A program made the translations under genes and the position numbers. Positions 57,028-64,000 of a stretch of DNA of 64,000 nt are shown here, piece after piece. Positions within the stretch are counted from its first letter, which is position 1; every line of letters begins with the position of its first letter. Source of the stretch: Modicisalibacter luteus DSM 23508 (GTDB taxonomy: Bacteria; Pseudomonadota; Gammaproteobacteria; Pseudomonadales; Halomonadaceae); the NCBI RefSeq assembly GCF_000378505.1, contig NZ_KB899993.1, positions 1-64,000 on the forward strand, written 5' to 3'. The notes beneath the pieces are model-generated. The model was not told the DNA's origin and ran no database searches. It saw nothing but the letters and a program-made list of their open reading frames with translations.

Positions 57028-58212
57028 ATGGATATCGACGTGTACCGCGAGCGTCTTGGTGGACTGGCTGGGTCGGAATGCGCATTCAGCGAAGCCGAGT
57101 TGCAGCGACGACGCCAGGCGACATGTCAGCGTATGCATGAGGCCGGTCTGGAAGCGCTGTTGTTGACCTCTCCTGCCGATATCTACTATCTCACCGGTTA
57201 CAGTACTTTCGAAGTTTCCGTCCACACGGCACTGGTGATGACCCAAGACCGCCTGACCCTGCAGGTGCCCTCTATCGAGACCGGCCCGGCGGTGGCATGT
57301 ACGCGCATTGACGATATCCGTAGCTATCGCTGGGAAAACATCGACGAAGTTCTGGATCCGCTGATAGAGACCCTCTCGGGTTGCCATGGTGGAATCGGTA
57401 TCGAGCCTTGGCAGGGGGGAGTGCGACATGGCTTGATTCGCGGCCTGCAAGCCCGAATGCCGGAGCGCCTGTTCGTAGATGCCGGCGACCTTTTGGGGAG
57501 CGTGAAGATCGTCAAGTCGGCGGAGGAGCTCGATTGCCTGGCCGAAAGTGCGCGCTTGACCGGACTGGGGATCGACGCGGCCATCGAGGCAGTCGGTAGC
57601 GGTGTGCTGGACTCCGAAGTAGCAGCCGAGGGCGCACGGGCATTGTATGCAGCGGGCAGCGAGTTCATGAGCATGCAGCCGATCGTGACCAGCGGCCAGC
57701 GTAGCAGCGTAATTCATCTCAATCACAAGCGCTGTCGAATCAATGAAAACGACCCGGTCTTCCTCGAGTTCGGTGCGGCCTGGCAGCGCTATACCGCGCC
57801 CATGATGCGCACGGTCGTTGCCGGGACGCCGTCGATGGAAATGATTCGTGTCTTCGACACCTGCCGATATATCTTTGATGCCTTGCTCGATGCCATGCGA
57901 CCCGGCGAGCCCTTCGACAGCGCGGCGCGCGCAGCGGAAAGAGCGCTCGCGCCGCTGCAGGATCAAGCGTTCTTTTCCGGCGTGTTCGGTTACACGGTTG
58001 GTGCGCAGTTTCCGCCTTCCTGGGTCGAAGGCTCGGGGTTCATCGCCCGAGGTCACTCCCGCACATTCGAACCCGGCATGGTCTTTCACTTGCCGCTGTG
58101 CCTGCGTATTCCCGGTCAGTGGGGCATCGGATGTAGCGATACGGTATGTGTGACGGAGGACGGGGCGATGCCGTTGACCGATAACCCATGGACACTCGCA
58201 TCGGTTCAATAG
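57028..58212 (+). CDS. M24 (creatinase / ectoine-hydrolase DoeA-like) protein without metal ligands
   Basis: A 394-residue pita-bread-fold protein. The N-terminal creatinase domain has LLLTSPADIYYLTGYS, and the C-terminal domain ends in FEPGMVFHLPLCL and DTVCVTEDG. Metal ligands of aminopeptidase P-type members are replaced: Asp to Glu247 (LEFGA), Asp to Pro258 (TAPMMRT), and GHxxG to GYTVG. Creatinase and ectoine hydrolase DoeA show similar losses, and the GYTVG...FPPSW segment resembles DoeA. Hydrolysis of an amide in a compatible solute is therefore plausible but not shown; no doeB or other doe gene is adjacent. ATG 57028 follows GGAGGGGG. Confidence 0.82.
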   Translation: MDIDVYRERLGGLAGSECAFSEAELQRRRQATCQRMHEAGLEALLLTSPADIYYLTGYSTFEVSVHTALVMTQDRLTLQVPSIETGPAVACTRIDDIRSYRWENIDEVLDPLIETLSGCHGGIGIEPWQGGVRHGLIRGLQARMPERLFVDAGDLLGSVKIVKSAEELDCLAESARLTGLGIDAAIEAVGSGVLDSEVAAEGARALYAAGSEFMSMQPIVTSGQRSSVIHLNHKRCRINENDPVFLEFGAAWQRYTAPMMRTVVAGTPSMEMIRVFDTCRYIFDALLDAMRPGEPFDSAARAAERALAPLQDQAFFSGVFGYTVGAQFPPSWVEGSGFIARGHSRTFEPGMVFHLPLCLRIPGQWGIGCSDTVCVTEDGAMPLTDNPWTLASVQ

Positions 58213-58225
58213 ACGACATCGGCGC

Positions 58226-58256
58226 TTGGGTTTACCCATCGGTTGGGGGTTATACT
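58226..58256 (+). promoter_or_regulatory. Possible promoter of mrp
   Basis: TATACT (58251-58256) is a good -10 about 40 bases before the GTG start. The best -35, TTGGGT (58226-58231), is 19 bases away, which is long. Confidence is low. Confidence 0.3.
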
Positions 58257-58294
58257 CGGGGCACCAAAGGCGAATGAATAAAAGGAGTTAGCCC

Positions 58295-59098
58295 GTGATC
58301 GAGGGTGTGAAGCATATCGTCGCCGTGGCGTCCGGCAAGGGAGGTGTGGGCAAATCGACGGTAACGGCCAACCTGGCGCTGGCCATGGCGGCCGAGGGGT
58401 ATCGCGTGGGCCTGCTGGACGCCGACATCTATGGCCCCAGTCAGGCGCAGATGCTCGGCATCGGCGAGGGCGTACGGCCGAAGATGGCTGGAGAGAACCG
58501 CTTCAACCCATTGCCGGCGTATGGTATCCAGGCGATGTCGATGGCCTTTATGGTCGACATCAACGAGCCGATGGTCTGGCGTGGACCGATGGTTTCAGGT
58601 GCCTTCCAGCAATTGTTGAACCAGACGGTGTGGGATGACGTCGACTATCTGTTCATCGATATGCCACCGGGTACTGGTGACATCCAGTTGACCCTGGCGC
58701 AGAAGGTACCGGTTTCCGGGGCAGTCATCGTCACCACCCCGCAGGACATCGCCTTGTTGGACGCACGCAAGGGTATCGAGATGTTCCGCAAGGTCAACGT
58801 GCCGGTGCTCGGTGTGGTCGAGAACATGAGCCTGCACATCTGCTCGAACTGTGGTCATAGTGAGCCGATCTTCGGCGAAGGTGGCGGCGAGCGGATCGCT
58901 GAGCAGTACGGTACCCAACTGTTGGGTCAATTGCCGCTGCAACTGTCGATTCGCGAACAGGCCGACGGCGGCAAGCCGACCGTAGTGGCCGAGCCCGACG
59001 GCGGTATTACCGAAACGTTCCGTAGCATCGCACGCGCTGTGGCCGAAGGTGTCGAGGGGCAGTCCAACGAGTCGCCGAGCATTTCCTTCAGCGACTGA
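58295..59098 (+). CDS. mrp: Iron-sulfur cluster carrier ATPase Mrp/ApbC (short form)
   Basis: A 267-residue P-loop ATPase that assembles and transfers [4Fe-4S] clusters. The deviant Walker A GKGGVGKS is at 14-21, DADIYGPSQ follows, and the cluster-binding CSNC is near residue 188. Proteobacterial Mrp usually has about 100 more N-terminal residues (MIP18/DUF59 domain); here the protein begins directly with the ATPase, as in several gammaproteobacteria. The GTG start is supported by AAGGAG 8 bases upstream, and upstream codons belong to the spacer after the M24 gene. Confidence 0.95.
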   Translation: MIEGVKHIVAVASGKGGVGKSTVTANLALAMAAEGYRVGLLDADIYGPSQAQMLGIGEGVRPKMAGENRFNPLPAYGIQAMSMAFMVDINEPMVWRGPMVSGAFQQLLNQTVWDDVDYLFIDMPPGTGDIQLTLAQKVPVSGAVIVTTPQDIALLDARKGIEMFRKVNVPVLGVVENMSLHICSNCGHSEPIFGEGGGERIAEQYGTQLLGQLPLQLSIREQADGGKPTVVAEPDGGITETFRSIARAVAEGVEGQSNESPSISFSD

Positions 59099-59133
59099 CG
59101 AGCATTCCATTCCTCTTCTTTATTAATTGACAC

Positions 59134-59165
59134 CGGGGCCGTTATCATAGCGGCCCCGTTTTTTT
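59134..59165 (+). terminator. Rho-independent terminator after mrp
   Basis: CGGGGCCG (59134-59141) pairs with CGGCCCCG (59151-59158), followed by seven T residues. A very strong signal, so dcd has its own promoter or relies on read-through. Confidence 0.93.
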
Positions 59166-59190
59166 ACTGCGCCAACCCAAAGGACGCCCC

Positions 59191-59757
59191 ATGAGCATCA
59201 AATCCGACCGATGGATACGCCGTATGGCCGAGAGCGAAGGTATGATCGAGCCGTTCGAGGCCGATCAGGTTCGTCACGTCAACGGCCAACGGGTAATATC
59301 CTACGGGACGTCCAGCTACGGTTACGATGTGCGCTGTGCCGATGAGTTTAAGGTCTTCACCAATATCCACTCGGCAGTCGTCGATCCCAAGCACTTCGAC
59401 GAGAAGAGTTTCGTCGACATCAAGGGCGATGTCTGCGTGATCCCGCCTAACTCGTTTGCATTGGCGCGCACCGTGGAGTACTTCCGCATTCCGCGTAGTG
59501 TGCTGACTATCTGCCTAGGCAAGTCGACCTACGCGCGCTGCGGTATCATAGTCAACGTGACGCCGCTGGAACCGGAGTGGGAAGGGCATGTGACGCTGGA
59601 GTTTTCCAATACTACCAACCTGCCGGCACGCATTTACGCCAACGAAGGTGTAGCGCAAATGCTGTTCCTCGAATCCGACGAGGTCTGTGACGTTTCATAC
59701 AAGGACCGCGGCGGAAAATATATGGGGCAGCGCGGGGTGACCTTGCCGCGGGCTTGA
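59191..59757 (+). CDS. dcd: dCTP deaminase
   Basis: A 188-residue enzyme producing dUTP from dCTP for thymidylate synthesis (homotrimer). It starts [14 protein letters not shown] as in close relatives. The core blocks are [20 protein letters not shown], the nucleotide site [20 protein letters not shown], with the catalytic Glu in [11 protein letters not shown], and the C-terminal [12 protein letters not shown] that closes over substrate. It begins 26 bases after the mrp terminator. Confidence 0.98.
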   Translation: MSIKSDRWIRRMAESEGMIEPFEADQVRHVNGQRVISYGTSSYGYDVRCADEFKVFTNIHSAVVDPKHFDEKSFVDIKGDVCVIPPNSFALARTVEYFRIPRSVLTICLGKSTYARCGIIVNVTPLEPEWEGHVTLEFSNTTNLPARIYANEGVAQMLFLESDEVCDVSYKDRGGKYMGQRGVTLPRA

Positions 59758-59781
59758 GGCGGGCGTAGTGCCGCTGCATTT

Positions 59782-59811
59782 ACGGCCGAGCCATAGGCTC
59801 GGCCGTGTCGT
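59782..59811. terminator. Terminator between convergent dcd and purN
   Basis: ACGGCCGAGCC (59782-59792) pairs perfectly with GGCTCGGCCGT (59796-59806), loop ATA, followed by GTCGTTT. It lies 25 bases after dcd and about 100 bases beyond the purN stop on the other strand. Confidence 0.8.
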
Positions 59812-59906
59812 TTCAACCTGGCTGTTTTCGGCGGTGGTATTCCGAACTGATCGTATGTGAAGGGCGGCCATGGCCCCACGAAGTAGAGCCATGGCGATCG
59901 ACGTGC

Positions 59907-60644
59907 TTAGTCGTCGATCTCTTCGTCCAGCTCTTCAGCGGCATCCTCGTGGGAGAGACGCATGCCTTGGGGCGGTAGGGGCATGCCGTCCAGCACCGGC
60001 CCCTTGGGGCCAAGCTGAAGGCGGCCTTCAAGGAACCAGCGCACCGCGATCGGATAGATCAAATGCTCGCGGGCATGGATCCTGTCAATGATGCTCTCTT
60101 CGGTATCGCCCTCGCAGAGCTTGAGAACAGCCTGCATGACCACCGGTCCGCCATCGAGCTCCTCGGTCACGAAGTGCACGCTGACGCCATGTTCCGTGCA
60201 GCCGTCGGCCAGTGCGCGGGCATGAGTATTCAGGCCTTGATAATCGGGAAGCAGCGAGGGATGAATGTTAAGCAGTCGACCGTGGAATCGGTGCACGAAC
60301 ATCGGCGTGAGGATGCGCATGAAGCCGGCCAGTACAATCAGGTCGGGTTCGTGGCGTTCGATGACCTTGATCAGGGCGCCATCGAAGGCCTCGCGGCTAT
60401 CGTACTCGATATGCGGCAAAACCACGGCGTCGATGCCGGCATCGCGTGCACGTTGCAGACCGTAGGCATCGGCCTTGTTCGAGATTACCGCGACGATCTC
60501 GCCGCCCAGTTCGCCATAGGACTGGGCATCGATCAATGCCTGAAGATTGCTGCCGTTGCCGGAGATCAGCACGACAACGCGTCGCGCTTCGGCCTGCTCC
60601 GCCGTGAAGTCGTTCAGCGTGTCGGTGGTCTGCTCGTCGCTCAT
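59907..60644 (-). CDS. purN: Phosphoribosylglycinamide formyltransferase
   Basis: The third step of purine synthesis, using 10-formyl-tetrahydrofolate. The 245-residue protein has [17 protein letters not shown] (23-39), the folate-binding [13 protein letters not shown], the catalytic Asn-His pair in [14 protein letters not shown], and the Asp in [11 protein letters not shown]. It carries about 20 extra residues at each end compared with the E. coli enzyme, both acidic. Its start overlaps the purM stop by 4 bases (ATGA), so the two are coupled. Confidence 0.97.
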   Translation of the reverse strand: MSDEQTTDTLNDFTAEQAEARRVVVLISGNGSNLQALIDAQSYGELGGEIVAVISNKADAYGLQRARDAGIDAVVLPHIEYDSREAFDGALIKVIERHEPDLIVLAGFMRILTPMFVHRFHGRLLNIHPSLLPDYQGLNTHARALADGCTEHGVSVHFVTEELDGGPVVMQAVLKLCEGDTEESIIDRIHAREHLIYPIAVRWFLEGRLQLGPKGPVLDGMPLPPQGMRLSHEDAAEELDEEIDD

Positions 60645-61717
60645 GCCTCGAGATTCTCCAGACGGACCTGTTCTTCCTCGCCTTCACGGGCAACGATCTC
60701 GCCCAGGCGATAGACGCGCTCACCAGCCGCTTCGAGGTGGCCGGTCGCTGCATCGGCCTGGTCGGAAGACACCACGACGATCATGCCGATACCACAGTTG
60801 AGCACACGGTACATCTCGCGTTCGGCGACGTTGCCTTGTTCCTGTAGCCAGTCGAACACGGCGGGGCGCTGCCATGCGCGAACATCGATGCGTGCGGTCA
60901 GGTTGGCAGGCAGCACGCGCGGCACATTCTCAAGCAACCCGCCGCCCGTGATGTGCGAAAGTGCATGCACATCGACACCGCTTTCCTTGATCAGCGTCAG
61001 CAGCGGCTTGACGTAGATGCGGGTCGGGGCGAGCAGGGCGTCCCCAAGGGGCTGTCCCTCGAGATCAACGTTGAGATCGGCCTGGCTGACCTCGAGAATC
61101 TTGCGAATCAAGGAATAGCCGTTGGAGTGCGGGCCGGAGGACGCCAGTCCCAGCAGGACGTCGCCCTCGGCGACCTTGCTACCGTCGAGAATCTCGGATT
61201 TTTCGACCACGCCGACGCAGAAACCGGCCAGGTCGTAATCGCTGCCCTCGTACATGCCAGGCATTTCGGCGGTCTCGCCACCTACCAGGGCACAGCCGGC
61301 CTGCAGGCAGCCTTCACCGATGCCGGCGACCACGTCGGCGGCGATATCGACATCGAGCTTGCCCGTGGCATAGTAGTCGAGAAATTGCAGCGGCTCGGCA
61401 CCGGCCACCACGAGATCGTTGACACACATCGCGACCAGATCAATGCCAATGGTGTCGTGACGGTTCAGGTCCATGGCCAGGCGCAGCTTGGTTCCAACGC
61501 CATCCGTGCCGGTGACCAGCACCGGCTGACGATAGCCGGCAGGTAGTTCGCACAGCGCACCGAAGCCACCCAGGCCGCCCAACACTTCAGGGCGGCTGGT
61601 ACGCTTGGCGACGCCCTTGATGCGCTCGACCAGGGCATTGCCGGCATCGATATCCACGCCGGCATCCTTGTAGCTCAATGAAGGGGACTGTGGCTTGTCG
61701 GAAGCGCTGCGAGTCAT
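60641..61717 (-). CDS. purM: Phosphoribosylformylglycinamidine cyclo-ligase (AIR synthetase)
   Basis: The fifth step of purine synthesis. A 358-residue protein with [20 protein letters not shown] near the N-terminus, [15 protein letters not shown] (ATP region), [17 protein letters not shown] (residue range about 142-158) and [19 protein letters not shown] 61717 is chosen because ACAGGA lies upstream and the product then begins as in other PurM proteins; the 30-residue longer frame shows no similarity. purM-purN is the usual gammaproteobacterial pair. It is divergent from the AI-2E-family gene. Confidence 0.97.
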   Translation of the reverse strand: MTRSASDKPQSPSLSYKDAGVDIDAGNALVERIKGVAKRTSRPEVLGGLGGFGALCELPAGYRQPVLVTGTDGVGTKLRLAMDLNRHDTIGIDLVAMCVNDLVVAGAEPLQFLDYYATGKLDVDIAADVVAGIGEGCLQAGCALVGGETAEMPGMYEGSDYDLAGFCVGVVEKSEILDGSKVAEGDVLLGLASSGPHSNGYSLIRKILEVSQADLNVDLEGQPLGDALLAPTRIYVKPLLTLIKESGVDVHALSHITGGGLLENVPRVLPANLTARIDVRAWQRPAVFDWLQEQGNVAEREMYRVLNCGIGMIVVVSSDQADAATGHLEAAGERVYRLGEIVAREGEEEQVRLENLEA

Positions 61718-61825
61718 GATGTGTCCTGTCAGAATGGCCTGGTGGTAGGAAGCGCGCGCATTGTAGCATCGCGCCTGACGGGGTGCATCGCCGAGGCGAT
61801 CTCTCATTATTTCTAGGGAAGCGGA

Positions 61826-62902
61826 ATGTCACGAATCCAAGTTTGGTCGCTGCTGGGGCTGGCCGCCATCATCTGGCTGCTGGCGCTGCTGGAACCGATC
61901 CTCATGCCGTTTTTCGTCAGTATGATCCTGGCCTATCTGGGCGACCCGCTGACCGACTGGCTGGAAGCCAGGGGGCTCTCGCGGCGGCTGGCCGTTAGCG
62001 TGGTTTTCCTGGTGCTGTCGCTGGCGATCGGCACGGCCTGTCTAATCATCATTCCGCTACTGGGACGTCAGCTCGTCCAGTTGGTCGAGGCAATTCCGAT
62101 TATCCTCGCCTGGGTTCAATCCACGGTAATACCCTGGGTCCAGTCAGTCAGCGGCATGGATTTCTCCACCGACTTCGATCAGCTGCGCCAGACTCTTATG
62201 GCCAACTGGAAGGAGACCGGGACCTTTGCCGCCACGTTGTTGGCGCAGGTATCGCGTTCCGGCCTGGCGGTTATCGTCTGGATCGCCAATCTTGCTCTGA
62301 TTCCCGTGGTCACGTTCTACCTGTTGCTCGATTGGGATCGTCTCAAGGGGCGTATTCAGGATCTATTGCCGCGCCGCTTCGAGCCGACCGTGACGCGTCT
62401 GGCCAAGGATTGTGATGAAGTCCTTGCGGCATTCCTTCGCGGGCAACTGATGGTCATGCTCAGCCTTGGCATCATCTATGCTATTGGCCTGACCCTGATC
62501 GGGATCCAGTTCGGCGTGCTGATCGGTGTAGTCGCCGGCCTGGCGAGCATCGTTCCCTATCTGGGAGTCATTGTTGGCCTGGCGATCGCCGCCCTGGTGG
62601 CATTCTTTCAATACGGCGACTTGTTGCACCTGGTCGGGGTCGGTGCCGTATTCGCGGTGGGGCAAATGCTCGAAGGCATGGTGCTGCAACCGCTACTGCT
62701 CGGGGACCGCATCGGTCTGCACCCGGTGGCCGTCATCTTCGCCGTGCTCGCTGGCGGGCAACTGTTCGGCTTTACCGGAATCCTGCTGGCCTTACCGGTC
62801 GCTGCGGTTGTCATGGTAGTATTGCGCTATCTACACGAACGCTACAAAAACAGTACCTTGTACGATGTCGCCGGCCAGCGCGGCGGCGATGAGGACTTCT
62901 GA
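61826..62902 (+). CDS. AI-2E family transporter (PerM/YdiK-like)
   Basis: A 358-residue protein with about eight membrane helices in the AI-2E exporter family pattern: an N-terminal pair, a central cytoplasmic/amphipathic region, and a C-terminal cluster with [20 protein letters not shown] and the re-entrant block GVLLALP-type ([18 protein letters not shown]). Only a few members have been tested; the substrate here is unknown, and quorum-signal export should not be assumed. It overlaps hda by one base (TGATG), an arrangement I know from related genera. Confidence 0.9.
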   Translation: MSRIQVWSLLGLAAIIWLLALLEPILMPFFVSMILAYLGDPLTDWLEARGLSRRLAVSVVFLVLSLAIGTACLIIIPLLGRQLVQLVEAIPIILAWVQSTVIPWVQSVSGMDFSTDFDQLRQTLMANWKETGTFAATLLAQVSRSGLAVIVWIANLALIPVVTFYLLLDWDRLKGRIQDLLPRRFEPTVTRLAKDCDEVLAAFLRGQLMVMLSLGIIYAIGLTLIGIQFGVLIGVVAGLASIVPYLGVIVGLAIAALVAFFQYGDLLHLVGVGAVFAVGQMLEGMVLQPLLLGDRIGLHPVAVIFAVLAGGQLFGFTGILLALPVAAVVMVVLRYLHERYKNSTLYDVAGQRGGDEDF

Positions 62903-63603
62903 TGAGCACCGGGCCTGCGCAGCTTCCTCTCGGTATCGGCCTGCGCGATGACGCAACCTTTGCCAATTTCATGCCGCGCGGCAATGCCGCCGCGGTAGCG
63001 GCATTACAGGCCCAGTTGGATGACGGCGGGGAAGCCTTGGTCTATCTCTGGGGAGGCGAGGGGTCCGGCCGCAGCCACCTGTTGCAGGCCGCCTGCCATG
63101 AGGCCAGTCGTCGTGACAAGCGGGCACTGTATTTGCCATTGAACGAACTGGGGCATTTCCCGCCGCATATGCTCGAAGATGTCGAGCGCCTGGATCTAAT
63201 GGTGATCGATGACATCGATCAGGTTGTCGGCAGAAAGCGTTGGGAAGAAGCGCTATTCCACGGTTTCAATCGGCTGCGAGATGCGGGCAAACGCCTCATC
63301 ATTTCCGCCCCGGCAGCGCCTCGTCAATTGAATGTCAAGTTGCCGGACCTGGCCTCACGGTTGACTTGGGGCGTAACGTTCCAGATCCAGCGTTTGGATG
63401 ATGAAGGGCGCTTTGAGGCGCTCAAGCTGCGAGCGCGAGGCCGTGGGATGCAGCTTCCCGATGAAGTGGCGCGTTATATTTTGCATCGCGGCTCGCGCCG
63501 TTTGCCTGAGCTGTTTTCAACCCTGGAGCGTCTCGATCGAGCGTCCCTGACGGCGCAGCGCAAGCTGACCATTCCTTTCGTCAAGCAGGCGCTCGGCTGG
63601 TGA
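62902..63603 (+). CDS. hda: DnaA regulatory inactivator Hda
   Basis: A 233-residue DnaA-like AAA+ protein that, with the sliding clamp, triggers ATP hydrolysis by DnaA and limits replication initiation. The N-terminal QLPLGI (7-12) is the clamp-binding motif. LWGGEGSGRSHLLQAACHEA is the modified Walker A region, DLMVIDDIDQVVG the Walker B, and SRLTWGVTFQIQRLDDEGR the sensor/arginine-finger region. The DNA-binding domain of DnaA is absent, as it should be. It is translationally coupled to the transporter gene upstream. Confidence 0.96.
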   Translation: MSTGPAQLPLGIGLRDDATFANFMPRGNAAAVAALQAQLDDGGEALVYLWGGEGSGRSHLLQAACHEASRRDKRALYLPLNELGHFPPHMLEDVERLDLMVIDDIDQVVGRKRWEEALFHGFNRLRDAGKRLIISAPAAPRQLNVKLPDLASRLTWGVTFQIQRLDDEGRFEALKLRARGRGMQLPDEVARYILHRGSRRLPELFSTLERLDRASLTAQRKLTIPFVKQALGW

Positions 63604-63636
63604 TGGACATTAGCTGAGCGTCGCTTTGTCGTTTAT

Positions 63637-64000
63637 TCATTCACCCTGCAATGTCACTACCAACGTTCTGCTGCTGGCGTGATCCCTGTGCTCGCATAGG
63701 TAGATACCTTGCCAAGTGCCAAGGTTGAATCGACCATCGCTCACTGGCACGCTCACGCTGCTGCCCAGAATGCTGCTTTTCAGGTGGGCGGGCATGTCGT
63801 CACTGCCCTCGAGGGTGTGCTGGTAGTAGGGTTCGTCGGCAGGCACGGCCTGGCTGAAGTAGCTCTCGAAGTCCTTGCGCACCGTAGGGTCGGCATTCTC
63901 GTTGATCGTCAGCGAGGCCGAAGTGTGCTTGATGAATACATGGCACAGGCCGACGGAAACCTGTTGCAGTTCCGGCAGTTCTTTCAGCACCTGCTCCGTA
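63637..64000 (-). CDS. yjbQ: YjbQ / UPF0047 family protein, 5' end cut by the window
   Basis: The frame reads off the right edge (codons for TEQVLKELPELQQ at the border), so only the C-terminal 121 or so residues are seen. VFIKHTSASLTINENADPTVRKD (in two parts), EGSDDMPAHLKSS and GTWQGIYLCEHRDH are the conserved blocks, including the three His residues of the putative metal site. The family shows weak thiamine-phosphate synthase activity in E. coli, but its real role is unclear. A GTG inside the fragment is not the start. It is convergent with hda. Confidence 0.95.
   Translation of the reverse strand, partial: TEQVLKELPELQQVSVGLCHVFIKHTSASLTINENADPTVRKDFESYFSQAVPADEPYYQHTLEGSDDMPAHLKSSILGSSVSVPVSDGRFNLGTWQGIYLCEHRDHASSRTLVVTLQGE

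Noticed and set aside
56929-58239. 436-codon open frame on the minus strand
   Set aside because: It is the antisense shadow of the M24 gene; the sense protein has clear family motifs and a strong ribosome site.

Overview
The window looks like chromosomal DNA from a halophilic gammaproteobacterium, most likely Halomonadaceae (Halomonas/Chromohalobacter type). This is inferred from protein resemblance: a ManD/RspB/TRAP/UxuB/UxuA sugar-acid cluster that I recall from Chromohalobacter salexigens, a BCCT osmolyte carrier, a six-gene Rnf complex linked to nth, and acidic, GC-rich housekeeping proteins. I found no rRNA, tRNA, CRISPR array, intact insertion sequence, integrase or phage gene. The edges cut an old-yellow-enzyme gene (left) and a YjbQ gene (right).

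Layout. 1-1.7 kb: end of an OYE-type reductase and an MDR reductase. 1.9-5.7 kb: a gene-poor, accessory-looking patch of small or unrecognised proteins (a secreted 4-Cys protein, an orphan SinR/Cas2-like protein, a coiled-coil protein, two mini zinc proteins, a DUF4142 lipoprotein). 5.9-10.8 kb: arginine biosynthesis (argF, argG) interleaved with grxD, an HPF-cold-shock fusion, RNase T and a HlyU-like protein. 11-13.2 kb: GST, YdcF-like membrane protein, nth. 13.2-19 kb: rnfABCDGE on the minus strand, very tightly packed and running into nth. 19-20.7 kb: a CHASE4-type diguanylate cyclase.

20.8-29.5 kb is the most coherent metabolic system: a GntR regulator, an enolase-superfamily D-mannonate dehydratase (ManD), a zinc dehydrogenase (RspB/L-gulonate 5-dehydrogenase-like), a TRAP carrier (DctP, DctQ, DctM), fructuronate reductase UxuB and a second, non-homologous mannonate dehydratase UxuA. 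It ends in a strong bidirectional terminator. The likely route is uptake of a hexonate or hexuronate, oxidation to D-fructuronate, reduction to D-mannonate and dehydration to KDG; the KDG kinase and aldolase are not in the window.

29.6-34.1 kb: metG and a two-gene carboxy(nor)spermidine pathway. 34.5-45 kb: polB, a DUF421 protein and hydrolase pair, thiI, a rhomboid, a parvulin, a BCCT carrier, a phospholipase-D-like protein and a serine hydrolase. 45.5-53.9 kb: a TerB-like protein with a Tat-signal aldo/keto reductase, DUF6064, BrkB/YihY, a Mut7-C protein, CorA, ExoD, HopJ, a second diguanylate cyclase and arfB. 54.2-64 kb: a membrane coiled-coil protein with a Gly-Ser-Gln repeat tail, an erythromycin-esterase-like protein, a metal-less M24 protein, mrp, dcd, purM-purN, an AI-2E-family transporter, hda and yjbQ.

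Start sites were often moved inward from the longest frame on the basis of Shine-Dalgarno spacing and family N-termini; each case is stated. I see no fully novel multi-gene system. The most interesting leads are the doubled mannonate dehydratases with a candidate GntR operator, the HPF-cold-shock fusion, the GSQ-repeat coiled-coil protein and the orphan SinR/Cas2-like protein.
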